Positions 43,240 to 52,816 of a stretch of DNA of 64,000 bases are shown here, piece by piece. The first letter of the stretch is position 1. Every line of letters begins with the position of its first letter. The notes beneath the pieces are model-generated. The model did no database searches. It was not told where the DNA came from and saw only the letters and a list, made by a program, of their open reading frames with translations. This DNA is from CBDDLD01 sp965250025 (lineage in GTDB: Bacteria; Bacteroidota; Bacteroidia; Flavobacteriales; Flavobacteriaceae): NCBI GenBank assembly GCA_965250025.1, contig OZ252283.1, forward strand, positions 930,001-994,000, read 5' to 3'. A program made the position numbers and the translations under genes.

Positions 43240-43752
43240 ATGAATAAATCTTCTAATAAAATATGTCAGCAGAAAGTGTTTAAGGCTATTTTCGAAACAC
43301 ATGCTAAAGAACTTAAGCATTTTCTCTATTTTAAGACTGGTGATATTGCTAAATCTGAAGACCTATTGCAAGATACTTTTTTGAAGTTATGGTCTAATTG
43401 CAGTAAAGTAGATTATGATAATGTGAAAGGCTTTTTATATACCGTAGCAAATAATTTGTTTTTAAATGCCAGAAAGCATGAAGCTGTAAAGTGGAAACAT
43501 CAAAAAGCACTAGCTAAAGAGAGCACCAATGAAACCCCACAATTTTTATTAGAAGAAAAAGAATATTTAGTAAAAATAGAAACTGCTATAGCTTCATTAC
43601 CGGAGAAACAAAAAGAAGTTTTTTTGATGAGTAGAATAGAAAAAATGAAGTATAAAGACATTGCAGAAACATTAAATATTTCTGTGAAAGCTGTAGAAAA
43701 GCGTATGCATTTGGCTTTAAAAACTATGAAAACATCAATAGGAAAACTATAA
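43240..43752 (+). CDS. ECF sigma factor (FecI-like)
   Basis: 170 residues. Region 2 is at about 15-85 (HFLYFKTGDIAKSEDLLQDTFLK) and region 4 at about 110-165 (IASLPEKQKEVFLMSRIEKM, DIAETLNISVKAVEKRM). FecI-like sigma factors are held by a FecR-type anti-sigma protein and freed by signals from an outer-membrane TonB-dependent receptor with an STN domain. All three parts occur here in order: sigma, FecR, receptor. Confidence 0.92.
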   Translation: MNKSSNKICQQKVFKAIFETHAKELKHFLYFKTGDIAKSEDLLQDTFLKLWSNCSKVDYDNVKGFLYTVANNLFLNARKHEAVKWKHQKALAKESTNETPQFLLEEKEYLVKIETAIASLPEKQKEVFLMSRIEKMKYKDIAETLNISVKAVEKRMHLALKTMKTSIGKL

Positions 43753-43797
43753 AAGTAGGGTTTTATTAAGGTAAGTTGTCATATATAAAGAGAACGT

Positions 43798-44715
43798 ATG
43801 GAAAATAAAGACACACATCGCGATAAAGAGGCGTATTTAGCCAAATGGTTAAATAATGAACTCACGGATTCAGAACTTAAACAGTACATGTCTGATGAGG
43901 AAATTGCGGAGTACATAAAGCTAAAGAAGGGAATTCAACTATACGAGGATTTAGAAGCTCCTCTAGATGTCTCATATGCTAAGCTAGAAAAAAGAATTAA
44001 AAAACGGCCTAAAGTCATTCCTTTATACCAACGAATTGCCGCTGCTGCTGCTTCTGTTGTTATTCTGGTAGCTTTATTTACAGTGTTTTCGACTAATGAG
44101 ACCTCATACGAAACTGATATCGCCCAACAGCAAAGTATAATATTACCCGATGGATCGGAGGTACTTTTAAATGCCAAATCAGAATTGAGTTATGATGAAA
44201 CTTCCTGGGAAGAAAATCGTACGGTAAACCTTAATGGAGAAGCTTACTTTAAAGTTGCAAAAGGTAAAACCTTTACCGTAAAAACAGCCAATGGTAATGT
44301 TGAGGTATTAGGAACCCAGTTCAATGTTAATTCTTTTGAGGATTTTTTTGAAGTTAATTGCTTTGAAGGTAAAGTCCGTGTAGCATACGTTGATGAAAAT
44401 ACAATTTTAATGCCTCATGAATCTACAAGAAAAATAAATGGAAACGCTGTTGAATATGCTGAAATAAGCGATGGGAAGCCATCATGGGTTAACGGTGAGA
44501 GCACCTTTAGAAGTGTGCCGTTACGCTATGTGATCACGAGTCTGAAGCATCAGTACGATGTAGACTTTAATACGCGTTCCATAGACGACTCAGAATTGTT
44601 TACAGGAAGTTTTACCCACTCAGATCTCAATACAGCTTTAATTACGGTATTTAAAACCATGAATATTGATTACAAACAAGTAAACCTTAACCTTATTGAG
44701 CTTAATAAGCGTTAA
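43798..44715 (+). CDS. FecR-family anti-sigma factor
   Basis: 305 residues. A cytosolic N-terminal region (LAKWLNNELTDSELKQYM) precedes a single membrane segment at about 80-100 (VVILVALFTVFS). It is followed by the periplasmic FecR domain (about 105-195: SIILPDGSEVLLNAKSELSY, LNGEAYFKV, GTQFNVNSF) and a DUF4974 domain (about 240-300: VPLRYVITSLKHQYDVDF, LNTALITVFKTMNIDYK). It relays the receptor signal to the sigma factor. It shares a TAATG overlap with the receptor gene. Confidence 0.92.
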   Translation: MENKDTHRDKEAYLAKWLNNELTDSELKQYMSDEEIAEYIKLKKGIQLYEDLEAPLDVSYAKLEKRIKKRPKVIPLYQRIAAAAASVVILVALFTVFSTNETSYETDIAQQQSIILPDGSEVLLNAKSELSYDETSWEENRTVNLNGEAYFKVAKGKTFTVKTANGNVEVLGTQFNVNSFEDFFEVNCFEGKVRVAYVDENTILMPHESTRKINGNAVEYAEISDGKPSWVNGESTFRSVPLRYVITSLKHQYDVDFNTRSIDDSELFTGSFTHSDLNTALITVFKTMNIDYKQVNLNLIELNKR

Positions 44716-47021
44716 TGAAAAGACTAATTTGTTCGATTTTTTTATTGCCTTTATTCATCTTCTCCCAAGAAGATCAAAAATTTGATGTGCATTATGATGA
44801 TGAACCACTTTACGAGGTGTTATTAAATATTGAAGCGGTTTATAATGTTAGGTTTTCTTTTCCCGATAAGGTGCTGTTGAATAAACGGGTAACTCTCAAA
44901 AAGAAGTTATGGGATTTAAAATCCCTGTTAGAAACCATTGCATCGCAAGTAAAAATTGATTTTGAAGTTGTGAATGCACGTTATATAATTATTAAACATA
45001 CTGATATAACTTCTGCTGAGGTTCAACAATTAGAGGGCGTGATCGTCAATAGCTATCTGGTAAAAGGTATTTCTAAAAAGAAAAATGCAGCTTATCATAT
45101 AAACCCAGAGGTGTTAGATATACTTCCCGGTATAACAGATTCTGATGTTTTGGAAAACATACAACAGCTCCCGGGAGTGGTCAGTCCTAACGAAACAGCT
45201 TCCGGATTTTTAGTACGTGGAGGTGCCTCAGACCAGAATAGATTGATATGGGACGGGATTAATATTTACCATAAAGGGCATTTGTTTGGTATGATATCGC
45301 CTATTAACAACCGTGCATCCAAAGACATTACATTTTATAATAAAGGCACCAACCCTCGTTTTGGCGAACGCATTTCCAGCGTTATAGACATTAATTCGGG
45401 AGATACCATTACGGAACAATCCAATTTTAAACTAGGCTTAGACGGTATTAATGTAAGTGCCGCTGCAGAAGTGCCTTTAATTTCCGATAAGCTTAGTGTT
45501 CATGGAACTTTTAGACGTAGCTATCAGGAGTTATTTACCACTTTTACCTTGTCGCAAATTACAGATAAAGTGTTTCAAAGCACTAAAATAAGTAATACCG
45601 ATGATGCCATGACCGATTTTGATTTTATGGATTATACGGTAAAAATCAATTACCAGCCCAATAAAAAAAATCAACTGTCATTGAGTTTAATTAACATCAC
45701 TAACAATCTGGATTATCAGGTCGATGGTAACTCTGAAGGCGAAGCGTTCAATGACCTTTTAAGAATTGACAATTTAGGGTATGGTTTTTCTTATAAGCGG
45801 CAGTGGAGTTCTAAATTGAATCAGCGTATTGATGCTTTTTTTTCAGACTACACGCTGAATTATAATTTTATTACCAGTCAGAATGGTGCTTTGGTTTCTG
45901 ATTTTGAAAAGAAAAATGCCATTTATGATTCTGGTATCTCAACAGAATTTCAGGCAAACCTGTCACAAGATCGTCAATTATCTCTAGGATATCAATATGT
46001 ACTCAAAGATGTGAGTTATGCATTTTTAAATACAACGCCAAGCTTGTCTTTTATATTAGATACAGACCGAACGATTATCAGAACACATGTCGTATATGCC
46101 AATTATGATACCAGAATATTCAATTGGGCAGATTTAAGTTTAGGATTTAGAGCCCATCATTTTAGTCGTCTCAATGACCTAAAGATTGAACCTAGAGTAC
46201 AATTGTATAAAAAGTTGTCAGAGCGGTTTTCCGCACAGGTTACCGGGGAGGTAAAACATCAAGTCATTAATGAAATTGACGAGACAGTACTGAGCGATTT
46301 GTCATTGGAAAATAGAGTATGGCGCTTGGCTGATGGCGATACGTTTCCAATAATTAGCAGTTATCAGGTCTCAGCAGGGTTTTTATATGCCTACAACGGA
46401 TGGCATATAGATGTGGATAACTATTATAAGAACATAGATGGAAAGACAGCGTTATCTCTCGGATTTTTAAATCCTGATAATCCAAATTTTCAGATAGGAA
46501 GCCAAAAGATATATGGGAGTGATGTTTTTATAAAGAAAACCTTTTGGCCATTTAAGGTCTGGACCAGCTACTCTTTTAATAGTGTACAGAACACTTTCAA
46601 CGGAATCAATAATGGCGAGCGTTTTACCGCCAGTAATAATATTAAGCACGTTGTTAGTACATCACTGGTATTTCAGAAGCAAAAATTGCAATTGGCTGCA
46701 GGCTGGCGATGGCATTCGGGAAAGCCTTTTACAGAAGCTATTGCTAATGCTGAAGGTGAGTTTAGTTTTATAGGGGTTAATACCAAAACATTACCTGCTT
46801 TTCACAGATTAGACATCTCTGCAGCTTACGATTTTTCATGGGGTAAAGCACCATCAAAACTGAATAGTAAGATCGGATTGTCCGTTAGAAATGTATACAA
46901 CAGAAGGAATCTTTTGAGTCGGGAATATGTAGGCAATAATAATCTTGGAGAAGGGGTAGAGATTATTGATAAATACTCGTTGGGAATTACTCCAAATGTT
47001 TTTTTTGTGACTTCTTTTTAA
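44715..47021 (+). CDS. TonB-dependent receptor with STN domain (signal transducer)
   Basis: 768 residues: signal peptide to about residue 17, STN domain (about 24-90: PLYEVLLNIEAVYNVRFSF), TonB plug (about 120-215: DVLENIQQLPGVVSPNE, VRGGASDQNRLIWDGINIY) and a beta-barrel ending in NVFFVTSF. The STN domain contacts FecR, so this is a signalling receptor. No partner SusD-like gene is present, so it probably does not take up glycans in the usual SusCD manner. The ligand is unknown. Confidence 0.9.
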   Translation: MKRLICSIFLLPLFIFSQEDQKFDVHYDDEPLYEVLLNIEAVYNVRFSFPDKVLLNKRVTLKKKLWDLKSLLETIASQVKIDFEVVNARYIIIKHTDITSAEVQQLEGVIVNSYLVKGISKKKNAAYHINPEVLDILPGITDSDVLENIQQLPGVVSPNETASGFLVRGGASDQNRLIWDGINIYHKGHLFGMISPINNRASKDITFYNKGTNPRFGERISSVIDINSGDTITEQSNFKLGLDGINVSAAAEVPLISDKLSVHGTFRRSYQELFTTFTLSQITDKVFQSTKISNTDDAMTDFDFMDYTVKINYQPNKKNQLSLSLINITNNLDYQVDGNSEGEAFNDLLRIDNLGYGFSYKRQWSSKLNQRIDAFFSDYTLNYNFITSQNGALVSDFEKKNAIYDSGISTEFQANLSQDRQLSLGYQYVLKDVSYAFLNTTPSLSFILDTDRTIIRTHVVYANYDTRIFNWADLSLGFRAHHFSRLNDLKIEPRVQLYKKLSERFSAQVTGEVKHQVINEIDETVLSDLSLENRVWRLADGDTFPIISSYQVSAGFLYAYNGWHIDVDNYYKNIDGKTALSLGFLNPDNPNFQIGSQKIYGSDVFIKKTFWPFKVWTSYSFNSVQNTFNGINNGERFTASNNIKHVVSTSLVFQKQKLQLAAGWRWHSGKPFTEAIANAEGEFSFIGVNTKTLPAFHRLDISAAYDFSWGKAPSKLNSKIGLSVRNVYNRRNLLSREYVGNNNLGEGVEIIDKYSLGITPNVFFVTSF

Positions 47022-47037
47022 GAAAAACTTGTAGAGA

Positions 47038-47077
47038 AACAACAAAGGTTACCGATAGGGTAACCTTTGTTGTTTTT
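47038..47077. terminator. Terminator after the receptor gene
   Basis: A very strong 16-bp stem (AACAACAAAGGTTACC with GGTAACCTTTGTTGTT) followed by a T tract; can also serve the convergent DUF2141 gene. Confidence 0.88.
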
Positions 47078-47095
47078 TGATTGATGAATTTTGCT

Positions 47096-47515
47096 TTAGA
47101 AACGAATACTTAGCTCCAGATCTTTATCTTCTACAATAAATTTAGCGTCATTGTATTGAGGAGGGCCAAAAGACATTGGGTTATTTGAAGTACCATAAGC
47201 TTCTTTTGGCATGCCATTAGTTTCAAAATCCATACGATTGTTTTCATTTTCGTCGTGCAGTACTAATATGGCATATTCTCCTGACTTTACATTTTTAAAA
47301 GTTACTGAGACTTTACCATCTTTGATGTCAGACTGTAAGTTATCTACACCTTTACCTTTCATAAAGGTATCCTTGGAATGAAGAGAGAACAGGACTTTTC
47401 CGTTATCATTTTGAACGTTTTCAATAGTTACAGTGATATTCTGTCCCTCATTATCTTGAGCAAAACCCAGAAAGGAAACGAAATACAGTACGGTCATTAA
47501 GGCTAGTGTTTTCAT
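47096..47515 (-). CDS. DUF2141-family exported protein
   Basis: 139 residues with a signal peptide (cleavage near LGFAQ). It contains IENVQNDNGKVLFSLHSKD and VTFKNVKSGEYAILVLHDENENNRMD, the hallmark of DUF2141, a small beta-sandwich with a conserved HDENxNxxxD segment that resembles a calcium-binding loop. The function is not known; relatives are often near receptors or cytochromes. It is convergent with the receptor gene. Confidence 0.87.
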   Translation of the reverse strand: MKTLALMTVLYFVSFLGFAQDNEGQNITVTIENVQNDNGKVLFSLHSKDTFMKGKGVDNLQSDIKDGKVSVTFKNVKSGEYAILVLHDENENNRMDFETNGMPKEAYGTSNNPMSFGPPQYNDAKFIVEDKDLELSIRF

Positions 47516-47644
47516 GATGCTATCTTTTTAATTGTTTGTGTTTGATACATCAAAGGTCTTATAAACTACTGACCATCACTAATTCTTATCACCGAGTTGT
47601 AAGATTTAAAGGATGAATTGTATAATCTGTTCAATTCAAAGGTA

Positions 47645-48976
47645 TTAGAGTAATCCTCTGGCTTTGATTTCGAGGTATTTGTTGATGGTGTTGATGGTGA
47701 GGTCTTCAGGTTTTGTAAGTATAGACTGTATGCCGTGTTTTTGAAGTTCTTTGACCATGAGACGCTTTTCAAAATCAAATTTTTCAGCTATAGTTTTATG
47801 ATAGATATCTTGTAAGCTTTCTGCATTTTCCTGTAGCAATACCTCCAATTCGGTATTCTTGAAAAGAATGACCACTAGCATATGTTTTTTAGATATGGCT
47901 TGCAAGTAAGGCATTTGACGTTTTAAAGCACTCAGATGCTCAAAGTTGGTGTAGAGTAATAATAAGCTACGATGAGTTACTTTTCTTTTTAATTGGGCAT
48001 ATAATAAGCTAAAATCACTATCATAGAAATGTGTGTCTATATTATACAATGTCTCTAAAATTCTATTCAAGTAGGTCAGCTTGTGCACTGCAGGCAGAAA
48101 ATGTTCTATCTTTTTTGAAAACGAGAGAAGGCCAACTTTATCGTGCTTCTTCAAGGCCACATTACTAAATGCCAGAGCAGAATTTATTGCATAGTCCAAG
48201 AGTTTCAAACCATTAAATGGCATTTTCATAACCCGTCCGGTGTCTATTATAGAATAGATGGGTTGCGATTTTTCATCCTGATACTGGTTAACCATCAATT
48301 GTGCATGTTTGGCAGTAGCTTTCCAGTTTATGGTTCTGACATCATCTCCGAGAACATATTCTTTGATTTGCTCAAATTCAGAAGTATGCCCTATACGTCT
48401 TATCTTTTTTAAACCCAACTCCGTTAATGAATTACTAATGGCTAGAAAATCATACTTCTGCATTTGTATAATAGATGGGTATACCATCACCATTTGATGT
48501 TTTTGAAATCTAAAACGTCTCTTAACAATTTTCAGAGCGGATGATGCAAAAATATTAAGATGCCCAAAAAAGTATTCTCCCCGATCAACAGGTCTTACCA
48601 TATATTCATAATCATATACTTGATTGGGTTGTAAAACGGTTTTATGAATAAAATCACGTTTTTGGAATTGTACTGGTAGTTCATCTACAACCTCAATAAA
48701 GGTTTTAAAAGCATAAGTATTATTAATAGTAATAGGAACCGGGTTCTGGTCACTGTTAGAAAACTTATCAGGTAAAATTCTACGCGCTGTAATACCTTTT
48801 TGAGGTTTATATAATAAAATGAGATCGGTAAAAAACAATACCCCTATACCAACAACAATGATCCAGGCTATAGCATATAGTATAGCTATCCAATAGGACA
48901 TAAGGAAGCATACCGAAGCAATGGCCAAGTAGGCATAAAACTGTTTGTGTATGTATAGTGATCTAAAAAACTTCAA
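47645..48976 (-). CDS. DUF58-domain protein
   Basis: 443 residues. Two N-terminal membrane segments (about 15-55) are followed by a DUF58 domain (about 195-265), with EYVLGDDVRTINWKATAKHA as the hallmark sequence and a von-Willebrand-like core (SIIDTGRVM). It is found next to MoxR ATPases in many bacteria, where MoxR acts as a chaperone for vWA proteins. It is 2 bp after the MoxR gene. Confidence 0.9.
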   Translation of the reverse strand: MKFFRSLYIHKQFYAYLAIASVCFLMSYWIAILYAIAWIIVVGIGVLFFTDLILLYKPQKGITARRILPDKFSNSDQNPVPITINNTYAFKTFIEVVDELPVQFQKRDFIHKTVLQPNQVYDYEYMVRPVDRGEYFFGHLNIFASSALKIVKRRFRFQKHQMVMVYPSIIQMQKYDFLAISNSLTELGLKKIRRIGHTSEFEQIKEYVLGDDVRTINWKATAKHAQLMVNQYQDEKSQPIYSIIDTGRVMKMPFNGLKLLDYAINSALAFSNVALKKHDKVGLLSFSKKIEHFLPAVHKLTYLNRILETLYNIDTHFYDSDFSLLYAQLKRKVTHRSLLLLYTNFEHLSALKRQMPYLQAISKKHMLVVILFKNTELEVLLQENAESLQDIYHKTIAEKFDFEKRLMVKELQKHGIQSILTKPEDLTINTINKYLEIKARGLL

Positions 48977-48978
48977 TG

Positions 48979-49986
48979 TTATCTCGGGATCTCTGTAGAT
49001 TGTACAATCATATCAATAACATTTTCGGTAGTCATACCTTCCATTTCTCTCTCGGGAGTGAGTATGATCCTGTGATTAAGAACAGGTTTTAAAGCTTTTT
49101 TAATGTCTTCAGGAATTACAAAATCTCGCCCGCTAATAGCTGCAAATGCTTTTGAGGCATTTAGTATGGCTATCGAAGCTCTTGGTGATCCACCAAGGTA
49201 TAGATGTGGGTGGTTTCGGGTTTTGGAAACAATTTCAGCGATATACCTTATGATCTTTTCTTCAACAATAATCTCCTGTATTTTTGTTTTGTAATCGGCT
49301 AAAGCTGTAGTATCCAAGATAGGCTCAATTAAGGTTTGAGGTGTTTTTCCTTTTCTTTGATGATGCGTTTCAATGATTTTTGTCTCATCTTCCAGACTTG
49401 GATAATCTACTTTTATTTTAAAAATAAAACGATCCAATTGAGCTTCAGGTAAAGCATAAGTGCCTTCTTGCTCTATAGGATTTTGTGTGGCTAATACCAT
49501 AAAAGGTGCTTCAAAGCTATAGGTAATACCATCTATTGTAGCCTGACGTTCTTCCATAGTTTCAAATAAGGCAGCCTGAGTCTTTGCTGGAGCTCTGTTG
49601 ATTTCATCAATCAATACAATGTTTGAAAAAATAGGGCCTTTTTTAAATTCAAATTCAGAAGATTTCATGTTTAGAACGGAGGTGCCTATCACATCACTTG
49701 GCATAAGGTCCGGGGTAAATTGAATACGATTGTAGTCGGTCTTCAAAACTTTTGCAAAGAGCTTTGCCGTTACTGTTTTGGCAATACCCGGTACACCTTC
49801 AATAAGTACATGACCATCAGCTAATAAGGCAACAATAAGTTGTTCAACAAATTCATTTTGGCCAATGATGACTTTGCGTAATTCGTTCTTTATGCCATCG
49901 ACAGCATTTTTCAGATCCTCAAGAGGAATTCTATTATTAAAATCCATATCATTATTTGATCCTTCATTTATGGCTTCGTTTTCCAT
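48979..49986 (-). CDS. MoxR-family AAA+ ATPase
   Basis: 335 residues. Walker A is at GVPGIAKT near residue 64, Walker B at VLIDEINRAP near 125, sensor 1 in TQNPIEQEGTYALPEAQLD near 165 and sensor 2 in GGSPRASIAIL near 265. MoxR proteins are AAA+ chaperones that help insert metals or assemble envelope complexes. The start overlaps the DUF4350 gene by 19 nt, so the cluster is co-translated. Confidence 0.94.
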   Translation of the reverse strand: MENEAINEGSNNDMDFNNRIPLEDLKNAVDGIKNELRKVIIGQNEFVEQLIVALLADGHVLIEGVPGIAKTVTAKLFAKVLKTDYNRIQFTPDLMPSDVIGTSVLNMKSSEFEFKKGPIFSNIVLIDEINRAPAKTQAALFETMEERQATIDGITYSFEAPFMVLATQNPIEQEGTYALPEAQLDRFIFKIKVDYPSLEDETKIIETHHQRKGKTPQTLIEPILDTTALADYKTKIQEIIVEEKIIRYIAEIVSKTRNHPHLYLGGSPRASIAILNASKAFAAISGRDFVIPEDIKKALKPVLNHRIILTPEREMEGMTTENVIDMIVQSTEIPR

Positions 49987-51185
49987 CTATTCTGAGATTT
50001 AAAGGTTTCTATACGATTATTCAACTGTTCTAGTTCTGTGTTACTTATGGACGTTTTATGTGTTAAGCCCGATATGATATCAAACAACTCCTGAGTATCC
50101 TTGATGGAGTTATTACTTCTGGCTGCTAAATGTTTAATAAATTCAGCATCAATTTCAGAGGTGTTGAGATGTAAATGTGTTCTTATGTACTCTAAGAAGT
50201 GCTGAACTTTATGTAGCGCCAAATCTTTATGTCTTCCTTTTTCATAATACATATTGGCTATTGTTCTTGTGAAATCAATAGTCTGATTCTTTAAAGGACT
50301 TATAATTGGAATGGCCCGTTGTTTGCGTTTCCCTTCAAATATAATATAGAACACGGCACCAATTAGCACCATATAATAGGCCCATTTTAAAGATTGCGTA
50401 TTTAAGAATAAATACATTGGGGAAGTGTAAAATGTTTTTCCGGATTTATAGTATTTATCTATATATATGGGGCTGTCAGGATTTATATAAGATAATAATC
50501 CTGAGGTGTATTCCTGATTAGGAGTATCTAAAATAAAATAGTTTGTAAATGCCTGAGGAAACGTGCTTAGAATAATTTGTCCATTTCCGAATGGTTGTCT
50601 GATCACATTTACTAATGAATCTTTAATTGTACTGGCGCTATTGTCGCCAATGATACCAACGATTTTAGTTTTTAAAGTATCGATGTCATCAAAATGATAC
50701 AGGAAGTTTGCTTTATCATAGAGGTATGATTTTCCTGTATTCAATTTAGGATTTACAAGTTGAACCCGATAGTCATTATTGAAATTATCAAGCTTACTTA
50801 TCGCAGAGGTGTTCAGACTAAGTGTGTCCAGTATTAATTTTTCGAAATTCAATGCAGCTACAAATAAAGTATTACCTCTGCTGGTCCAATCTAATAAAGC
50901 ATTAAGTTCAGGCTTTCTAAACGTAATATCACTATTAAAGAAAACATATGTGCCATTAATATCATTTTGTGACAGGTATTCGAAAGGCGGGCGATCAACT
51001 TCAATAACAGCATCTGAAATACGTTTCACCTGCTCATTAAATACATAAGAACCAAAAGGGATTTTATGGTGTGTAGCATAAGAAGGAAACCAATTGATGT
51101 CTTTTGGTTTATTACTTTCCAATATTACAATCGACACAATTGCCAATACAATTAAAGCTATATATAGTTTACCTTTTTTACTCAA
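49968..51185 (-). CDS. DUF4350-domain membrane protein
   Basis: 405 residues. There is an N-terminal membrane anchor (about 7-25), a large periplasmic domain typical of DUF4350 (HHKIPFGSYVFNEQV, DRPPFEYLSQND, WTSRGNTLFVAALNF), a second membrane segment near 270 and a cytosolic tail. It is a structural or assembly partner in the MoxR cluster. It overlaps the MoxR gene and (by 4 nt) the DUF4129 gene. Confidence 0.88.
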   Translation of the reverse strand: MSKKGKLYIALIVLAIVSIVILESNKPKDINWFPSYATHHKIPFGSYVFNEQVKRISDAVIEVDRPPFEYLSQNDINGTYVFFNSDITFRKPELNALLDWTSRGNTLFVAALNFEKLILDTLSLNTSAISKLDNFNNDYRVQLVNPKLNTGKSYLYDKANFLYHFDDIDTLKTKIVGIIGDNSASTIKDSLVNVIRQPFGNGQIILSTFPQAFTNYFILDTPNQEYTSGLLSYINPDSPIYIDKYYKSGKTFYTSPMYLFLNTQSLKWAYYMVLIGAVFYIIFEGKRKQRAIPIISPLKNQTIDFTRTIANMYYEKGRHKDLALHKVQHFLEYIRTHLHLNTSEIDAEFIKHLAARSNNSIKDTQELFDIISGLTHKTSISNTELEQLNNRIETFKSQNRWKTKP

Positions 51186-51913
51186 GATGTGGCGATTGAT
51201 TGGTTTAATTGCTCGAATGGTATCCGCAATTTTTCAAATTTTAATGCATCAATATCAAATTCACCATACCATACATAGTCGTAGATTCTGGTGATGTGTT
51301 GAAAATCGGTTTGTACTCTAGATTGTGAAATATCGTTTAAATAATCTTCATTCGTTTTTTGAGCTTGCCATGTAATGATATTACCATCTATCAATTGTTT
51401 CAATGCAAGCAAATAATAATATCTAATGGCCAACCGGTAATCTTTTTTCGTAACAGCATCTTTTATTAAAGCCGGAATATCTTCATTATTTATAATTTCT
51501 TCTTCTTCATTTAAAGCAATACTACCGATCTCTTTTGATGTTGTGATTACAGCATTTGAGTTGACTTTTAAGAAAAAACGTATCAGTAGATAAAAGAGTA
51601 CTCCCAGTAAGATATAGGGTAGAACTTTTAACACAAAGAAAAGAAAACCGCTTGCTGTACCTATACCAAAGATGGCTTCCCAAAATTTAGTGAGTATCTT
51701 TTTAAACCATCGTATGATCTTACTCCACAGACCTTCTTTGGTTTCTTTTTCTGTGTAATTAAAATCATCATCCGATTTATAGGTTTCCAGATCTTTTTCT
51801 GTAATAGAGCGTTTTTCAATCAAAGAGTCATCATACACAATGCGGTGCTCTTCCTGTTGGGCATGCCCAAGAGTGATAAAAAGAAGACCTATGAAAATGA
51901 AGAATGCCCGCAT
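51182..51913 (-). CDS. DUF4129-domain protein
   Basis: 243 residues with a signal peptide (cleavage near TLGHAQ), a membrane segment at about 90-115 and a C-terminal DUF4129 domain (about 165-230: LAIRYYYLLALKQL, FQHITRIYDYVWYGEFDI). It has a 4-nt overlap with the DUF4350 gene, and directly upstream is a multipass membrane protein. A typical component of the MoxR/DUF58 membrane cluster; role unknown. Confidence 0.87.
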   Translation of the reverse strand: MRAFFIFIGLLFITLGHAQQEEHRIVYDDSLIEKRSITEKDLETYKSDDDFNYTEKETKEGLWSKIIRWFKKILTKFWEAIFGIGTASGFLFFVLKVLPYILLGVLFYLLIRFFLKVNSNAVITTSKEIGSIALNEEEEIINNEDIPALIKDAVTKKDYRLAIRYYYLLALKQLIDGNIITWQAQKTNEDYLNDISQSRVQTDFQHITRIYDYVWYGEFDIDALKFEKLRIPFEQLNQSIATS

Positions 51914-52792
51914 TTAATCTTCAGTATTTCCTATAGAATTTATACGTTCGTATGTCCCTGTGAAATTTCTTTTTTCGTTGAGATGAAAATAAATTAAGGC
52001 ACCGCCAACAACTAAAATAATATTGAGGATGTATTGTATGAATGTCCCAAGTACATTCAGTGCAATGTAAACAGGATCAACAAAGTTGCCCATATCAGCA
52101 GGATCAAACTCGCCTGAAAAAATACCCATTTTAGCATAAGTGTAAATGAGGGTTGGTACAGCAAAAACAAGATTTAAGATGTAAAAAATAATACCCAAAA
52201 CAATTATGGTTCCCAAAGACAACCAAAAATCTTCATTCACTAAATAAAAGCTATGACTGTAAGCATCTGTAGCGCTTCTTTCAGTTTCAAAAACGTAAAT
52301 ACTAAACACAATGAGCATGGGTACCATCACATAAAAAACAGGTAAGATGCATAATGCGATAGCAAAAATAATGGTAATGCCCTTTAAAACCCCCAGACCA
52401 AAAAATCCCCAGAAAGATTTATAGGTTTTTCGTCTGACTTCATCGATATCTACCTGCCCTTTGTTATTGATATAAGATTTAATGTAGTGCAGTACGGCAG
52501 AGCTGAGCATCACATAGGCTATTATTCCGGTTATGGCATAAGCAAAAATCAGTACGATAAGAACAAAAGGGTTTGTATTACTACCGTATGAATTATAGAT
52601 GTCAAAATCAATCATTTCTCCGGTACTGTAGGTATACAGAGCCAGAGCAATAAGGTATAAAACCATGGCTGGTCCGGCAATACTGAAAATGGCTTTCATA
52701 AAAGGTTTAAATTCATTTCTGATGAAACCAAAAGTGTCAGCCAGTATGGTGCCAAAATCACGTTGTTTTTTAAATTCTATATAAGATTTCAT
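51914..52792 (-). CDS. Multipass membrane protein of the MoxR cluster
   Basis: 292 residues with about six membrane segments between residues 35 and 275. The cytosolic N-terminus holds FGTILADTFGFIRNEFKPF, a pattern of glycerophosphoryl-diester-type or DUF4013-like membrane proteins. No functional motif is recognised. It directly abuts the DUF4129 gene. Confidence 0.78.
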   Translation of the reverse strand: MKSYIEFKKQRDFGTILADTFGFIRNEFKPFMKAIFSIAGPAMVLYLIALALYTYSTGEMIDFDIYNSYGSNTNPFVLIVLIFAYAITGIIAYVMLSSAVLHYIKSYINNKGQVDIDEVRRKTYKSFWGFFGLGVLKGITIIFAIALCILPVFYVMVPMLIVFSIYVFETERSATDAYSHSFYLVNEDFWLSLGTIIVLGIIFYILNLVFAVPTLIYTYAKMGIFSGEFDPADMGNFVDPVYIALNVLGTFIQYILNIILVVGGALIYFHLNEKRNFTGTYERINSIGNTED

Positions 52793-52816
52793 TGCTGTTT
52801 TTAATTGGGTTAATAG

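Noticed and set aside
47566..47778. 70-codon minus-strand frame at the 3' end of the DUF58 gene
   Set aside because: It lies mainly in another frame of the DUF58 gene, is low-complexity and has no domain.
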